Shown: piece after piece, positions 63,242-64,000 of the stretch | Position numbering within the stretch: position 1 is the stretch's first letter | Layout of the letters: each line of letters begins with the position of its first letter | Source: Paenibacillus koleovorans NBRC 103111 | GTDB taxonomy: Bacteria > Bacillota > Bacilli > Paenibacillales > NBRC-103111 | DNA: 64,000 nt | Reading direction: 5' to 3' | Assembly: GCF_004000845.1 (NCBI RefSeq) | Contig: NZ_BIMA01000008.1 | Span: 1-64,000 of the forward strand | Notes under the pieces: generated by a model | The model's input: the letters and a program-made list of their open reading frames with translations, nothing else | Databases searched by the model: none | What the model was told of the DNA's origin: nothing | Translations under genes and position numbers: made by a program

Positions 63242-64000
63242 TTGCCCGTAGACCATGATCGTTTATTCAAGGAATTGATTCAAACGTATTTCCGCGAGTT
63301 TCTGCAGCTGTTTTTTCCATCGGCATTTGAGGCGATCGCCTTTGAGCCGCTTACCTTTTTGTCGGAGGAGCTGTTTACCGATTTGGTCGCCGGGGAACGA
63401 CGCCGCGTGGACCTCCTCGCCGAGACGAAGCTATTGGGAGATGAGGTGCTGATCATTGTGCATGTGGAGCCCCAAGCCTACTACCAGAAAAACTTCGCGG
63501 AGCGCATGTTCCTTTATTCGAGCCGCTTGTACGAAAAGTACCGACGGCGCATTTTGCCGATCGCCGTTTTCAGCTACGATCAACTCAAAGAGGAGCCCGA
63601 TACGTTCGGGTGGGCTTTCCCGTTTCTGGAAGTGCACCAGTTTCGGTTTTTCAAGCTGGAATTGAGGAAGTGCAACTGGCGGGACTATATCCGGCAAAAT
63701 AATCCGGTCGCCGCTGCGCTGTTGAGCAAGATGGGCTATAATGAAGAAGAGCGCGTGCAAGTGAAAAAAGAGTTTTTGCGTATGCTTGTACGCATGGAGC
63801 TCGACCCCGCCAGGATGCATCTGATCGCCGGATTGTTTCATTCCTATTTGGTGCTGAACGAGGCGGAAGAGAAGACGCTGAAGGAGGAGATTCGTTTGCT
63901 GGATAAGAAGGAAGAAGAGCAAATATACGAGATTCACAATTATTGGGACAAAAATGCGGTGCAGCGAGGCGTGGAGATTGGAAAGATCGAGGGAAAGATC
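63242..64000 (+). CDS. Rpn-like / PD-(D/E)XK putative nuclease-transposase family protein (partial)
   Basis: The frame is open from a TTG at 63242, with GAGGAGG eight bases upstream, to the window end (253 codons, C-terminus missing). The sequence begins LPVDHDRLFKELIQTYFREF and holds a PD-(D/E)XK-type core RRVDLLAETKLLGDEVLIIVHVEPQ (Asp, then the Glu of HVE). QAYYQKNFAERMFLYSSRLYEKY and the basic helical end KIEGKI resemble DUF4351/Rpn recombination-promoting nuclease families, which are frequent, often decayed, elements of Bacilli genomes. The function is uncertain. Confidence 0.75.
   Translation, partial: MPVDHDRLFKELIQTYFREFLQLFFPSAFEAIAFEPLTFLSEELFTDLVAGERRRVDLLAETKLLGDEVLIIVHVEPQAYYQKNFAERMFLYSSRLYEKYRRRILPIAVFSYDQLKEEPDTFGWAFPFLEVHQFRFFKLELRKCNWRDYIRQNNPVAAALLSKMGYNEEERVQVKKEFLRMLVRMELDPARMHLIAGLFHSYLVLNEAEEKTLKEEIRLLDKKEEEQIYEIHNYWDKNAVQRGVEIGKIEGKI

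Overview
The window reads as a chromosome segment of a Gram-positive, endospore-forming Paenibacillaceae-type Firmicute (Paenibacillus/Cohnella-like). The evidence is AGGAGG-type ribosome sites with many TTG and GTG starts, lipoprotein substrate-binding proteins, SLH-anchored and copper-amine-oxidase-N-domain surface proteins, a VanW protein, TnrA/GlnR-type operators and a moderately high G+C content. Species is inferred from gene content only. No rRNA, tRNA, CRISPR array or complete insertion sequence was seen.

Layout. 1-4.7 kb: urease operon ureABCFGD on the minus strand (ureD cut by the window edge, no ureE). 5.0-10.0 kb: divergent urea ABC transporter urtABCDE. The two share a control region holding one perfect and one near-perfect TGTNAN7TNACA box, so this is a nitrogen-scavenging unit for urea import and hydrolysis. 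10-18 kb: MFS transporter, AlkC-type DNA glycosylase, MHYT hybrid histidine kinase, VanW protein, small stress-barrel protein and a secreted protein. 18-22 kb: sugar-acid catabolism (galactonate-dehydratase-like enzyme, AraC regulator, PhyH dioxygenase, fuconolactonase-like hydrolase). 22-28 kb: secreted 5'-nucleotidase and a two-gene ABC exporter. 28-37 kb: GNAT, P-loop and Nudix genes, a 5'-truncated AraC gene abutting a sialidase, an ECF sigma/anti-sigma pair, a second PhyH/AraC pair and an ATP-dependent DNA ligase. 37-41 kb: a tiny Cys-rich protein behind a striking palindrome, an SDR/acyl-CoA ligase pair and a decayed Sfp-type phosphopantetheinyl transferase. 41-53 kb: a heparinase-type polysaccharide lyase, a transporter remnant, an AT-rich LRR protein, a cupin protein and a 1780-residue SLH-anchored beta-helix protein. 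53-57 kb: a fatty-acid-hydroxylase-type membrane protein and a two-gene operon encoding a ketoacyl-synthase-III/heme-oxygenase-like fusion plus an unrecognised partner. 57-63 kb: a LysR regulator diverging from a four-gene ABC uptake operon ending in a metallo-beta-lactamase-fold protein. The window ends in a PD-(D/E)XK (Rpn-like) nuclease gene preceded by a promoter-hairpin-T-tract element.

The most unusual items are: the KASIII/heme-oxygenase-like fusion operon; intergenic mini-arrays of about 25-base units in mixed orientation, of three sequence classes at five loci (24.2, 29.6, 30.8, 36.0 and 44.4 kb); the palindromic control region of the Cys-rich mini-gene; and the compact promoter-hairpin element at 63.1 kb.
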